From JAYOFM01 sp038117225 (lineage in GTDB: Bacteria > Pseudomonadota > Alphaproteobacteria > Rhodospirillales > Casp-alpha2), in assembly GCA_038117225.1 (NCBI GenBank), contig JAYOFM010000023.1:1-33683 (forward strand): DNA of 33,683 nt. Direction: 5' to 3'. The position numbers and the translations under genes were made by a program. The notes beneath the pieces were generated by a model. That model made no database searches. It saw nothing but the letters and a program-made list of their open reading frames with translations, and had not been told where the DNA came from. Shown here piece by piece: positions 25,098 to 33,554 of the stretch (position 1 is the stretch's first letter; every line of letters starts with the position of its first letter).

Positions 25098-25868
25098 TCA
25101 ATCGCGCACCTGGTCGAGAAACGACCGAAACGCGCGATCGATGATCAGGCCGTCGAATGCCAGCATGAGGAAGCGGTAGCCGCGCGAGCGCATGGCCTCA
25201 CCAACGGACGGGTCAACCGCGAGACCGCCGAGAACGACGCCGGCATCAAGAATGCGTCGCTCCGCCGTCGCCAACGCCTCCACAAAAATCGGATTATCAA
25301 ATTCCCCAGGGCAGCCAAGACTTTGCGACAAATCGAAGGGTGCAACGAACGCCACGTCGATGCCGTCAATAGCCAGAATTTCATCGACCCGCTCTACCGC
25401 TTCGCGGGTTTCGACCATCACAACGGTCAGCATCTCCTGATCCGCCTGGGCGGCGTAATCCGCCATCGACACACCCCAGCGCGCGGGCGCTAGAAAAGGC
25501 CCGAATCCGCGCCGTCCAGTGGGTGGGTAATGGGTTGCCGCGGCGGCTTCCGTGGCTGCTTCCGGCGACGAGACGAATGGAAAGATAATACCCAGCGGTC
25601 CCGCATCTAGTTCCGGCTTGACCAACCACGGCGTCGTCGCCGGGACCCGGACCAGCGGCACCGTTTCACCGGCGGCGGTGGCGGCGATCATGGCGTGTAC
25701 AGTTTCAGGCGACATCGGCCCGTGTTCCATATCGAAGCACAGCCAGTCGAAGCCGACCGCCGTCAACAACTGCGCCAACGGCGCCGACGGCAATGTCACC
25801 AAGGTACCGCATGCGGTGCCTCCCGCCGCGAGGAGGGCTTTTACCGGATTGTGGAGAGATACCGTCAT
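25098..25868 (-). CDS. HpaI/HpcH class II aldolase family protein
   Basis: This 256-residue protein is a metal-dependent pyruvate-type aldolase of the HpcH/HpaI family. It has GTLVTLPSAPLAQLLTAVGF, then WLCFDMEHGPMSPETVHAMI, LVRVPATTPWLVKPELDAG, GIIFPFVSSPEAATEAAAA, GRRGFGPFLAPARWGVSMAD and VMVETREAVERVDEILAIDG. The metal-binding glutamate (VETREA) and downstream aspartate (APFDLSQSLG) are in place. The ATG at 25868 gives the usual family length; a frame ten codons longer is possible. It sits between two paralogous PAS_5 genes on the same strand. The family cleaves hydroxy-ketoacids to pyruvate and an aldehyde; the substrate is not known. Confidence 0.92.
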   Translation of the reverse strand: MTVSLHNPVKALLAAGGTACGTLVTLPSAPLAQLLTAVGFDWLCFDMEHGPMSPETVHAMIAATAAGETVPLVRVPATTPWLVKPELDAGPLGIIFPFVSSPEAATEAAAATHYPPTGRRGFGPFLAPARWGVSMADYAAQADQEMLTVVMVETREAVERVDEILAIDGIDVAFVAPFDLSQSLGCPGEFDNPIFVEALATAERRILDAGVVLGGLAVDPSVGEAMRSRGYRFLMLAFDGLIIDRAFRSFLDQVRD

Positions 25869-25902
25869 GACTGGGTCATGGTCGGCCAATGTCGGCACTG
25901 CG

Positions 25903-26397
25903 TCAATTGATGGCGTGGCACGCGAATTCTGGGTCGAGCCCGTTCGCCGATTGGCGCTGGATCATGGTCAGGACTCGCCTCACCCTGTTGTTGTCGTCGA
26001 ACAAGGGGAAGATAAAGCGCTCGTAGGCGAATGGGTTGATCGCCATTTCATCGTTGCGCGCACCCATGACGGCGCTGCGCGACCATCTCGAAAGCCCGGA
26101 CTCGACGACTTCGGCATAACACTCCAAGAGCCTTTGGGCGCCAGAGATAGCGCTAAAAATTTCATCAAGATACCGCCCGGTTTGGTCAGCTCCGTGCATA
26201 TCAACAATGGCCGTTCCAACGAAGCGGGTACGCAGCCGGCTGTTGATCACGTCAATCAACACAAGCGTTGGGGCCAACTGATGTATTTTCATCAGGTCGA
26301 GATTCCCAGCGCGTGGCCGACCATCTGGACCAAGACCGTCCAAATAACTGGCAAGCCCTCTGGCGTTCTCCGGCAATGCCGTCACTTCAGCGATCAT
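25903..26397 (-). CDS. PAS_5-type sensory domain protein, copy 2
   Basis: This 164-residue protein is paralogous to the one at 24503-25000. The pair shares LAP followed by a hydrophobic strand, RFVGT, MHGAD, TGR, an E-Y spacing and VVE, in the same order and at the same distances. Here the blocks read LMKIHQLAPTLVLIDV, RFVGTAIVDMHGADQTGRY and CYAEVVESGLSRWSRS. No DNA-binding or enzymatic domain is present. It stands 34 bases upstream of the aldolase gene in the same direction. Duplicated sensor genes around one aldolase gene could mean the aldolase arrived between them or the pair arose by tandem duplication; the sequence alone does not decide. Confidence 0.82.
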   Translation of the reverse strand: MIAEVTALPENARGLASYLDGLGPDGRPRAGNLDLMKIHQLAPTLVLIDVINSRLRTRFVGTAIVDMHGADQTGRYLDEIFSAISGAQRLLECYAEVVESGLSRWSRSAVMGARNDEMAINPFAYERFIFPLFDDNNRVRRVLTMIQRQSANGLDPEFACHAIN

Positions 26398-26558
26398 ACT
26401 GTCGTTATCCCCCCTGTGTCGACAATCGAAGGTCGTGAAACCGACGATCGCCGGGTTCGTGCCGACTTAAGGGATATTACCGATCACCGAACCACGGCAA
26501 TGACGGAGATCACATCTCCGATACGAACTAAAGACGCGGTCGGGCGCCGGCGCCGCCA
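26398..26558. other. Intergenic spacer between PAS_5 copy 2 and purB
   Basis: No gene is seen. A perfect seven-base-pair hairpin CGGAGAT-CAC-ATCTCCG lies at 26504-26520 but has no T-run on either side, so it is not a convincing terminator. A G-rich stretch, GGGGGA on the minus strand, lies before the PAS_5 start and may serve as its ribosome site. Confidence 0.5.
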
Positions 26559-27872
26559 TCAGGCGCGGCCAAAGACGCGCTTGAAGATGGTGTCCACGTG
26601 CTTCGTGTGATGCGCCATGTCGAAGAGTTCTTCCAGGGTCTCTGCCTCCAGATGCACCGTGACCTCCGCGTCGTCCTTTAACAGGGCCAGGAAATCGGTG
26701 CGTTCCGCCCACACGCGCATGGCATTGCGTTGTACCAATCGGTAGGCGTCTTCACGACTGACGCCGACCTGGGTCAATGCCAATAGAACCCGTTGCGAAA
26801 ACACCAAGCCGCGCAGATGGTCAATATTGGCCTGCATGGCGTCTGGGTAGACAACCAGCTTGGATACGACGCCGGTCAACCGCGCCAGGGCGAAATCCAG
26901 CGTCACCGTGGCATCCGGGCCGATCATACGCTCCACCGATGAATGGCTGATGTCCCGTTCGTGCCAGAGCGCCACGTTCTCCAACGCCGGCACTACGGCC
27001 GAGCGCACGATACGCGCGAGGCCGGTCAGATTCTCGGTCAACACCGGGTTCCGCTTGTGCGGCATGGCCGAGGAACCCTTCTGCCCAGGCGCGAAGTATT
27101 CCTCGGCCTCGCGCACCTCCGTGCGCTGCAGATGCCGAACCTCGACAGCGAGATTCTCCACCGATGATGCGATGACACCCAAGGTCGCGAAGAATGCGGC
27201 ATGCCGGTCCCGCGGAATGACCTGCGTCGATACCGGTTCGGGAACCAACCCGAGTTTCGCCGCCACATATTCCTCGACCGCCGGGTCGATATTGGCGAAC
27301 GTGCCAACCGCGCCGGAAATAGCGCATGTGGCAATATCCGTGCGGGCCGCCAGCAACCGTACCTTGGCGCGCTGGAATTCAGCGTGAAAGCGGGCAAATT
27401 TGAGGCCCATGGTCACCGGTTCCGCATGAATGGCGTGCGATCGACCCATGCACGCCAGATTCTTGGTTTCGAATGCCCGTGTCTCGAGCGCGACCAGCAG
27501 ACCGTCCAAATCCTCCAGCAGAATATCGGCCGCTTGCGTCATCTGCACGGCCAGGCAGGTATCGAGTACGTCCGACGACGTCATTCCCTGGTGGACAAAA
27601 CGCGCCTCGTCACCGATCTGCTCGGCCAGTTCGGTGGTAAAAGCGATCACGTCATGATGGGTTTCGCGTTCGATCTCGTCGATGCGGGCGATGCGGGCGT
27701 CGTCATAGGGTTTGTCGCCGTGTTGCCAGATCGCGCGGGCGGCGGACTCGGGGATGACGCCGAGCTCGGCCAGTTTATTGCAGGCGTGGGCCTCAATCTC
27801 GAACCAGATACGAAAACGGTTGGCGGGCGCCCATATGGCGGCCATGGCGGGACGGGAATAGCGCGGAATCAT
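26559..27872 (-). CDS. purB: Adenylosuccinate lyase
   Basis: This 437-residue enzyme of the fumarase/aspartase superfamily acts twice in purine synthesis, splitting SAICAR and adenylosuccinate. The signature is KGSSAMPHKRNP at about 265-276. Other landmarks are THHDVIAFTTELAEQIG, FVHQGMTSSDVLDTCLAVQM and GRSHAIHAEPVTMGLKFA, with H146 as the likely catalytic acid. The ATG at 27872 has GAGG a few bases upstream; a longer frame to 27893 is less likely. It is on the same strand as purCSQL but separated from purC by four other genes. It is divergent from the NAAA-like gene. Confidence 0.97.
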   Translation of the reverse strand: MIPRYSRPAMAAIWAPANRFRIWFEIEAHACNKLAELGVIPESAARAIWQHGDKPYDDARIARIDEIERETHHDVIAFTTELAEQIGDEARFVHQGMTSSDVLDTCLAVQMTQAADILLEDLDGLLVALETRAFETKNLACMGRSHAIHAEPVTMGLKFARFHAEFQRAKVRLLAARTDIATCAISGAVGTFANIDPAVEEYVAAKLGLVPEPVSTQVIPRDRHAAFFATLGVIASSVENLAVEVRHLQRTEVREAEEYFAPGQKGSSAMPHKRNPVLTENLTGLARIVRSAVVPALENVALWHERDISHSSVERMIGPDATVTLDFALARLTGVVSKLVVYPDAMQANIDHLRGLVFSQRVLLALTQVGVSREDAYRLVQRNAMRVWAERTDFLALLKDDAEVTVHLEAETLEELFDMAHHTKHVDTIFKRVFGRA

Positions 27873-27969
27873 GGATACCTCGGGCGAAGCCACCGGTGAC
27901 GGCGGGGTGTAGGAAAAATTGAACGTTGGTGATTTTAATGATCGACCGAAGATTTGAAAGCCGTGATGT

Positions 27970-27985
27970 GGTCACCGGGTCACCG
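27970..27985. repeat. Tandem 8-bp repeat in the purB/amidase divergent region
   Basis: GGTCACCG occurs twice head to tail (27970-27977 and 27978-27985). An inverted partial copy, CCGGTGAC, lies at 27893-27900 on the other side of the divergent region. A TATATT stands at 27993-27998, seven bases after the tandem copies. The arrangement could be an operator, but that is an inference. Confidence 0.6.
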
Positions 27986-28004
27986 CACACCCTATATTGG
28001 GTAC

Positions 28005-29027
28005 ATGAACGCGATCGATGACCAAGGCACAGGACACCTCACTGACATCCCGCTGATCGAACTCGGGGCGGCGGGACCAACGGCGCTGGCGTCCGTCGAG
28101 CCCGGACGATATGCCGATATTCTGCATAACGGGCTCGCCCATTATGGCCCGCTCGCACTGGGGCTGGGAGACAAGTTATCCCGCCACTGGCTTGAGCGGA
28201 CCGACAACCCCTATCGCGAGGAAATTGCCGCTATCGCCGAGGCCGCTGATAGGCCGGGAACCTATTTGTTGAACCTGTCCTATGAGTGGACCTGCACAAC
28301 GGGCGCTGGACCAGATTCGTCGGGAACCGGCTGCCGCATGCTGCGCACGTTGGATTGGCCGCTGAGCGGACTCGGCCGCGATGTCGTTGTCGCGCGCCAG
28401 CACACACTCGCTGGTGAAACCCTTAATATTACCTGGCCAGGTTTCGTCGGCGTGGCAACGGCGATGGCACCCGGCCGCTTTGCCGCTGCCCTCAACCAAC
28501 CGCCCATGCGGCGCTGGACCCGGTCCTGCTGGTTTGACTGGCTGATCAATCGAGGGCGATTGGCCAGCCAAAGGGCACTGCCGCCGCCGCATCTGCTACG
28601 GCGGGTTTTCGATCACTGTCACGACTATGCCGAAGCCCGGGCGATGCTGACGGAGACTCCGATCGCCGTCCCGGCCTTCTTCACGCTGACGGGGCTCGAA
28701 CCCGGTCAGGCGTGCGTCATTGAGCGTCAGGAAGACCAGGCCGCTGTCCACGATGGGCCGGGCGCGATCACCAATCATTGGCTGGCGTTCGCCACGCCGG
28801 GCCGGAGCCGCGGGATCGACAGCCAAGGGCGCCTCTCCATGATGCGCGACGTGCGCGACCGAGCCGCTGGCAATTTTGATTGGGTCAAGCCGCCAATCCT
28901 GAACGAAACGACACGCCTGGCCGTCGAGGCCAATGCGGCGACCGGCACGCTCAGGGTCTTGGGACTGGAAGCCGACGGCGTGGCCACACGTGTTTTCTCG
29001 CTGGCTCCGGAGCCCGCCGTCAATTGA
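28005..29027 (+). CDS. Acid ceramidase/NAAA-like Ntn hydrolase (C45/C-N hydrolase family)
   Basis: This 340-residue protein resembles linear-amide C-N hydrolases of the acid ceramidase/N-acylethanolamine amidase and C45 groups, which self-cleave before a nucleophilic cysteine. The likely nucleophile is C97 in LSYEWTCTTGAG. R114 and D117 in MLRTLDWPL match the conserved Arg-Asp pair, and N257 in AITNHWLAF matches the Asn that follows. An arginine at about 267-269 could be the last conserved residue. No secretion signal is visible, so it may be cytoplasmic. The ATG at 28005 is the preferred start; one at 27954 is possible. Stop codons overlap those of the MFS gene by eight bases tail to tail. 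The substrate could be a lipid amide or an N-acyl amino acid. Confidence 0.75.
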   Translation: MNAIDDQGTGHLTDIPLIELGAAGPTALASVEPGRYADILHNGLAHYGPLALGLGDKLSRHWLERTDNPYREEIAAIAEAADRPGTYLLNLSYEWTCTTGAGPDSSGTGCRMLRTLDWPLSGLGRDVVVARQHTLAGETLNITWPGFVGVATAMAPGRFAAALNQPPMRRWTRSCWFDWLINRGRLASQRALPPPHLLRRVFDHCHDYAEARAMLTETPIAVPAFFTLTGLEPGQACVIERQEDQAAVHDGPGAITNHWLAFATPGRSRGIDSQGRLSMMRDVRDRAAGNFDWVKPPILNETTRLAVEANAATGTLRVLGLEADGVATRVFSLAPEPAVN

Positions 29028-30267
29028 TCGGTGCGCGACGAAACGTCAGAAACCAACTCAATGTCATGCATTGCAGGGCGAAAAGCCCCAGGAACGCCAC
29101 CCGGTAACCTTCCAGCGCATAGCCGCCGTCGGCACCCGGTGGGTACAGGTCAATGACGGCGCCGATGCCCCATTGCAGCGCGAAAGCGGTGAAGAACGTC
29201 AAAACGTTGATTCCGGTCACCACCCGGCCGGCCAATTCCGGCGCGAAGTGCTGACTAAGCCCGGCATAGGCCATAATACCGGCGGAGCCGAAAAAGCCGA
29301 ACCCCATCCACAGCAGTAAGGGTGGGATATCCCAACCCGAAAAAATGAGGCCCTGGATGACGACGAAGGCAGACATACCGCAAGCCGCAACGCGGATCGG
29401 CCCAATGCCGGCAAGTCGCAAACGGTCTGCGATCAACGCCAACGCGATATAGGCCACCACCATTGTGGCTGCCACCATGGAAAGTCCCTGGGCAACGGCG
29501 TCACGCTCGAATCCCCCGACATCGCGCAGCCAAGGTCCGATCCATAAACTCTGCACGGCGAGAAACGTCCCTTGCGTAGAGACGCCAAACGGTGCGACCC
29601 GCCAGAACAGCGGGCTTCCATAAACTTGGCCGACACCGGCAATTTGGCTGGCCAGGCTCCCCGGTGATGTCTCGGCGTCGCCGCGACGTGGAACAACGAA
29701 AAAAATACCAGCAGCGAAAACGACCGAAAACACGGCGAAAATTAGAAACACACCGCGCCAATCCGTGACATCGAGCAGCCATTCTATGGGCACAGTGCCG
29801 GCCCAGGCCCCAATGCCACCGACCATCATCTGACAACCGTTCACCAGAGGCAGCCGCGGTTTCGAAAACCAGATAACAAAGGCGGTGAAAGCCCCCATCA
29901 GACACGCGGAAGTACCAAGCCCGATCATGGCCCGGCCGGCGACAAGGCCGGTCAATGATTGCGAGCCGGCGAACACAGCACATCCAGCAGCGCAAACCAG
30001 CAACAATACCGCCTCGACCCGGCGCGGCCCATAGCGGTCGAGAAGGATTCCGAGCGGTAGCTGGAAGGCCGCGAAAGCGAAAAAGTTAGCGCTGGTCAGT
30101 AAACCCAAATCGGCCGCGTCGATGGCAAAATCGGTCACCAGATCCGGCGCGATAACGGCATTAACGACACGCAACAGGAAGGACAGGAAATAACCAAACG
30201 CAAAAGGCGCGAAAACACGCGCGACCAGCGTGCGGGCAGTTGGAACGGCGGATGCGGCGCTGATCAT
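29020..30267 (-). CDS. Major facilitator superfamily transporter
   Basis: This 415-residue protein has about twelve hydrophobic helices and the MFS pattern. It begins FAPFAFGYFLSFLLRVVNAV, then VTDFAIDAADLGLLTSANFF and LPLGILLDRYGPRRVEAVLL, which is the conserved loop 2-3 motif, and RAMIGLGTSACLMGAFTAF. The central loop contains VVPRRGDAETSPGSLASQ. Translation from the ATG at 30267 starts the first helix soon after; the frame extends to 30768 but the added 167 residues are low-quality and antisense to the DUF2062 gene. It overlaps the amidase-like gene tail to tail by eight bases. Substrate cannot be predicted. Confidence 0.92.
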   Translation of the reverse strand: MISAASAVPTARTLVARVFAPFAFGYFLSFLLRVVNAVIAPDLVTDFAIDAADLGLLTSANFFAFAAFQLPLGILLDRYGPRRVEAVLLLVCAAGCAVFAGSQSLTGLVAGRAMIGLGTSACLMGAFTAFVIWFSKPRLPLVNGCQMMVGGIGAWAGTVPIEWLLDVTDWRGVFLIFAVFSVVFAAGIFFVVPRRGDAETSPGSLASQIAGVGQVYGSPLFWRVAPFGVSTQGTFLAVQSLWIGPWLRDVGGFERDAVAQGLSMVAATMVVAYIALALIADRLRLAGIGPIRVAACGMSAFVVIQGLIFSGWDIPPLLLWMGFGFFGSAGIMAYAGLSQHFAPELAGRVVTGINVLTFFTAFALQWGIGAVIDLYPPGADGGYALEGYRVAFLGLFALQCMTLSWFLTFRRAPIN

Positions 30268-30385
30268 GATGAAGTCATCATACAGTATGTCCCGCAATCG
30301 AAAATGTGCGATGATCTGGTATTCACGCCGTCGCCGTCGTGTCGGCAAATCCGCACGGCGACAAACTAGAGTATCACGCACGACC

Positions 30386-31090
30386 ATGCCCCGACCCGAA
30401 CAGTCTGACGACATCGAAGATGAGAACGAAACGGTGGCCCAGGGCGGCGTGCCGGCTTCTTCCACCGGGCGCGCCTTGGCTCCCGACGGCGCGAAGCGGG
30501 GTGCCGCGACCCGCCGCGATACATTCGGCGCCGGCATTACGCGACTTCTCCGCTTGAAGTTGATCGTGCCGCTGCGACGCGGCCGGCATTCGCCGGAGTA
30601 CAAGGCGCGCGGCTGCGCCGTTGGTCTTTTCTGGGCATTCACGCCGCTGGTCGGCATCCAGATGGCACTAGTGATGATGACGTGGGCGCTCTTTAAGCCA
30701 TTTAAACGCTGGCATTTCAGCCCGGTGATCGCCTGTGCGTGGACCTGGGTGACCAACGTGTTCACCATGGTTCCGATATATTACGGATTCTACCTGACCG
30801 GCCAGGTGATCCAAGGGCGGTTCGAAGACGTGACCGGATATGGCACATTTTCTCGGGCGTGGAACGAAACCTTCATGGCCGACCAAAGTACCGCCGACGC
30901 CATGGCCGCCTACAGCACCTGGATCGCCAAGGAAGTTGGGCTCGCCATGGCCGTTGGCAGCGTTCCCTATGCGATCGGATTCGCCTGGCTCGGTTATCGC
31001 CTGGCCCTAGACTACCTCAACCGTCGGCAGGTGCGGCGCGAGCGATTACAAAAGAGCTCACTACCCGCATCATCGGATGGCATGCCATAA
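30386..31090 (+). CDS. DUF2062 membrane protein
   Basis: This 234-residue protein carries the DUF2062 domain: PLRRGRHSPEYKARGCAVGL, then FWAFTPLVGIQMALVMMTWA, FSPVIACAWTWVTNVFTMVP and GLAMAVGSVPYAIGFAWLGY. Three to four membrane helices are expected. The first 50 residues are acidic then basic and probably disordered. The ATG at 30386 gives a polar N-terminus; an extension to 30230 is low quality. The family is uncharacterised. It is divergent from the MFS gene, and its stop lies 26 bases before the stop of the convergent kinase-like gene. Confidence 0.85.
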   Translation: MPRPEQSDDIEDENETVAQGGVPASSTGRALAPDGAKRGAATRRDTFGAGITRLLRLKLIVPLRRGRHSPEYKARGCAVGLFWAFTPLVGIQMALVMMTWALFKPFKRWHFSPVIACAWTWVTNVFTMVPIYYGFYLTGQVIQGRFEDVTGYGTFSRAWNETFMADQSTADAMAAYSTWIAKEVGLAMAVGSVPYAIGFAWLGYRLALDYLNRRQVRRERLQKSSLPASSDGMP

Positions 31091-31116
31091 CGAGCGGGTC
31101 AGGCTGGTTTTCCGTT

Positions 31117-33183
31117 TCAAGAAACCTGTCGGATGCGCGTCGGCGGAATTAGAACGCGAAAAATCGTCCCACCACCCGCATCGGCGCGTTCGATTTCAAG
31201 TGTGCCGTCATGCAACTCGATCAATGCCTTGGCCAACGGCACGCCAAGATCAGGTTCCCGTCCATCACTCGAATTCTCGTCAAGGCCTTGCCAGTAGGGC
31301 AGTTGCGCCTCCTCCAGCGCACTATCCGCGTCCCCGCCGCCACTGCTGGTGATGGCAATGGCAACGCCCTCGCGCACCATGTCGACGGTTACACGAATAT
31401 CGCCCCCCGCGAGTGTCGCGCCAACGGCATTGCGCAGAAGGTTGGTCAGAGCTTGACGCAATCGTCGCTCGTCCGCGTGCAGCGCTGGCACTTGGGGAGA
31501 GATGGCCGTAACGAAGGTGGTGCCTGCTGAAGCCGCGGCGGCGGCGAATTGCTGACAAGCCTCATTGATGATGCTGCCCGTGGCGATGATCCTTTCATCT
31601 AGGTCGATACGCCCGGTCGCCTCAAGTTGTGCGAGGTCGATCACATCATTCAATGTCTCCAGCATTTGTTTGCCGGTGACATTGATATCCCTCATGTACT
31701 CGTGATATCGCGCCGCGCCGAGGGGACCAAATTGTTCCGCCACCATCATTTGCGAGAAACCGATCAGCGTGTTGAGCGGCGTTCGTAGGCGGTGGCTGAG
31801 CCTCTGGATAAACCGCGACTTCGAAATATTGGCCTGATCGGCCTGGTTCTTCGCGCCGATCATGGCCTCTTCCGCGATCTTGCGAGCCGTCACGTCGATG
31901 GCCATGGAAATGGCGATCCGGCGTCCCGACGGAAGTGCGCCCAAGGGGCTCGAATGAAACTCCCAGATGCGTTGTTCACCACTCGCGGTGAGAATATTCG
32001 CTTCTCCCGCCTTCACCGAACGCTCACGGTCGAACAAGGCGCGTATGTCATCCGCGGCCGTATCCGCCTCGTCGCCGTAGGCGCGCGAAAGCCAATGGTG
32101 GATCGTGGGAATTTCAGATTGTGCATATCCCGTGATTTGCGTCCAACGGTTGGAGATCATCAGCACCTCGCCGTCCTCGGCATGAATCATGATCGGTATC
32201 GGTGCACCGATCACCGCGCGCCTGAGTCTCGCTTCACTTTCGCGCAATGCCGTCTCGCCCAACACACGGTCGGTGACATCGTTGGCCGTGCCGCGATAAC
32301 CGACGAACACCTCGCCTTCGTCAAACAATGGGATGCCGTTGACTTCGATCACACGGCTCTCACCAGTATCAATGCGTGTCAAATAGCGGAAACGTCGGAA
32401 CGGCCGGCGGGCCTCCAGATCGGCGCGATGCGCCGCCCATTTTTCTTGCTCATTGAGATCGCTGGCAATCTCCCATTGGGTTTTGCCAAGGTAGGCGTCC
32501 GCGATCAATCCGAGCTTTGCGCGGTGGCCTTCGGAAAACCAAGAATACCGATGATCAGGTCCACTTTCCCAGAACCAATCCGAGGACATGGTGGCAAAGT
32601 CTCGAAAACGATGTTCGCTTTCCCGCAGCGCATCCTCGGTGCGGCGCCGGTCGTCACCGTCTCCCACAGCCATCAAATCACTAAACTCGGCCATGCACTC
32701 GGCGGCGAAATCCTCCAACACCGCTTGAAATGGCGCCGTGAAGTGAATCAACTGGCGGCGCCGGTCCTCTGCATCCGGCAGTTTCTCGATCACATTCAAC
32801 TTTTCCAGCGCCGCCAGCGTGCGAATAGCCGTACTTTTGGATAACCCAGTCGATAAATACACATCCGAAATCGACGGCGGGGATGCCAAGAAATAGCACT
32901 CGCATAGAAAATTCATGATCTCGACGCCGGTTCGGCTCGCCCGTTCACCGAGGCGGCGCCCGGCAATCTCGACAATCTTGGCATCAAGCGCCGCGTGAAG
33001 ACGATGGCGGCGCAATAAACCGAACTTAACAATATGATCGACCAGCGGCTGGCGGAGCGGCGTTGGAATCGGAACGTCTGTATCGGCGTCAGCGCGCCCG
33101 TCCCGTCGGTTATTCTCCGAAACTGGCTTCGTCTCGTCCAATGAGGTCGCTTTCCCGCTCAACCGGTCGCGTCGGACATCCAT
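31117..33183 (-). CDS. MarR-like wHTH + PAS + PAS + histidine-kinase-like protein
   Basis: This 688-residue protein joins a DNA-binding module to a sensor kinase core. Residues about 85-160 form a MarR-type winged helix: ISDVYLSTGLSKSTAIRTLA then EKLPDAEDRRRQLIHFT. Two PAS domains follow, about 186-305 (ending GYRGTANDVTDR) and 312-434 (ending AIDVTARKIAEEAM). A HisKA helix pair holds H464 in RLSHRLRTPLN. An HATPase_c-like domain has the N-box NLLRNAVGA (N581, N585). Two features look impaired: the residue after H464 is Arg where kinases normally have Glu or Asp, and the G1 box DxGxG is replaced by SSGGGDAD. No membrane helix or signal peptide is seen, so it is probably cytoplasmic. It may be a PAS-controlled DNA-binding regulator with a vestigial kinase. 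Confidence 0.88.
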   Translation of the reverse strand: MDVRRDRLSGKATSLDETKPVSENNRRDGRADADTDVPIPTPLRQPLVDHIVKFGLLRRHRLHAALDAKIVEIAGRRLGERASRTGVEIMNFLCECYFLASPPSISDVYLSTGLSKSTAIRTLAALEKLNVIEKLPDAEDRRRQLIHFTAPFQAVLEDFAAECMAEFSDLMAVGDGDDRRRTEDALRESEHRFRDFATMSSDWFWESGPDHRYSWFSEGHRAKLGLIADAYLGKTQWEIASDLNEQEKWAAHRADLEARRPFRRFRYLTRIDTGESRVIEVNGIPLFDEGEVFVGYRGTANDVTDRVLGETALRESEARLRRAVIGAPIPIMIHAEDGEVLMISNRWTQITGYAQSEIPTIHHWLSRAYGDEADTAADDIRALFDRERSVKAGEANILTASGEQRIWEFHSSPLGALPSGRRIAISMAIDVTARKIAEEAMIGAKNQADQANISKSRFIQRLSHRLRTPLNTLIGFSQMMVAEQFGPLGAARYHEYMRDINVTGKQMLETLNDVIDLAQLEATGRIDLDERIIATGSIINEACQQFAAAAASAGTTFVTAISPQVPALHADERRLRQALTNLLRNAVGATLAGGDIRVTVDMVREGVAIAITSSGGGDADSALEEAQLPYWQGLDENSSDGREPDLGVPLAKALIELHDGTLEIERADAGGGTIFRVLIPPTRIRQVS

Positions 33184-33554
33184 CGTGTCGCTACCCCGTT
33201 TACGGATCGAGCATCCAGGTTAGAGCCCGAGGATTTCACCATATCGCCATTCTTAACGACTCTTGGCACTCGTCCCATGCTAGGCGTCAACACTCATTAT
33301 TTAGAAGCCAATTTGGGTATCATTTGGTAAGAATAAAGGCTCAAAACGTATATATTATGTATCTTTATTATATAAAACGACCCTTAATTGAAATTGTGGC
33401 GTCATTGACGATGAAGCGGCATCTTAATCTGAATCCTACAGGTGCATTAATCAGATATTATTTCGAAAGATATCGAAAGGCGGGGGATGTGGGATCGTGG
33501 TCACGTAGCGATGCGAAAAGGTGAGAACACCGGCGTCCATTAATCGGAACAGGA
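33184..33554. other. AT-rich intergenic region between the kinase-like gene and radC
   Basis: About 370 bases, most AT-rich from about 33285 to 33480 and unlike the rest of the window. A plus-strand frame from ATG 33357 to 33524 (55 codons) is open, but has no ribosome site and no recognised family. Runs such as tatatattatg and a tandem pair tttcgaaaga/tatcgaaagg at 33461-33480 are present. Promoters for the flanking genes are expected here, but I found none with both elements. Confidence 0.55.

Noticed and set aside
26504..26520. Hairpin CGGAGAT-CAC-ATCTCCG as a purB terminator
   Set aside because: The stem is perfect but short, and no T-run follows on either strand.
30268..30768. N-terminal extension of the MFS gene
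   Set aside because: The extra 167 residues have no MFS helices, lie antisense to the DUF2062 gene, and the first helix starts soon after the ATG at 30267.
33063..33524. Plus-strand 153-codon frame across the kinase gene 5' end and the AT-rich gap
   Set aside because: Its first part is antisense to the kinase-like gene; only the last 55 codons are outside it, and they show no ribosome site or known family.
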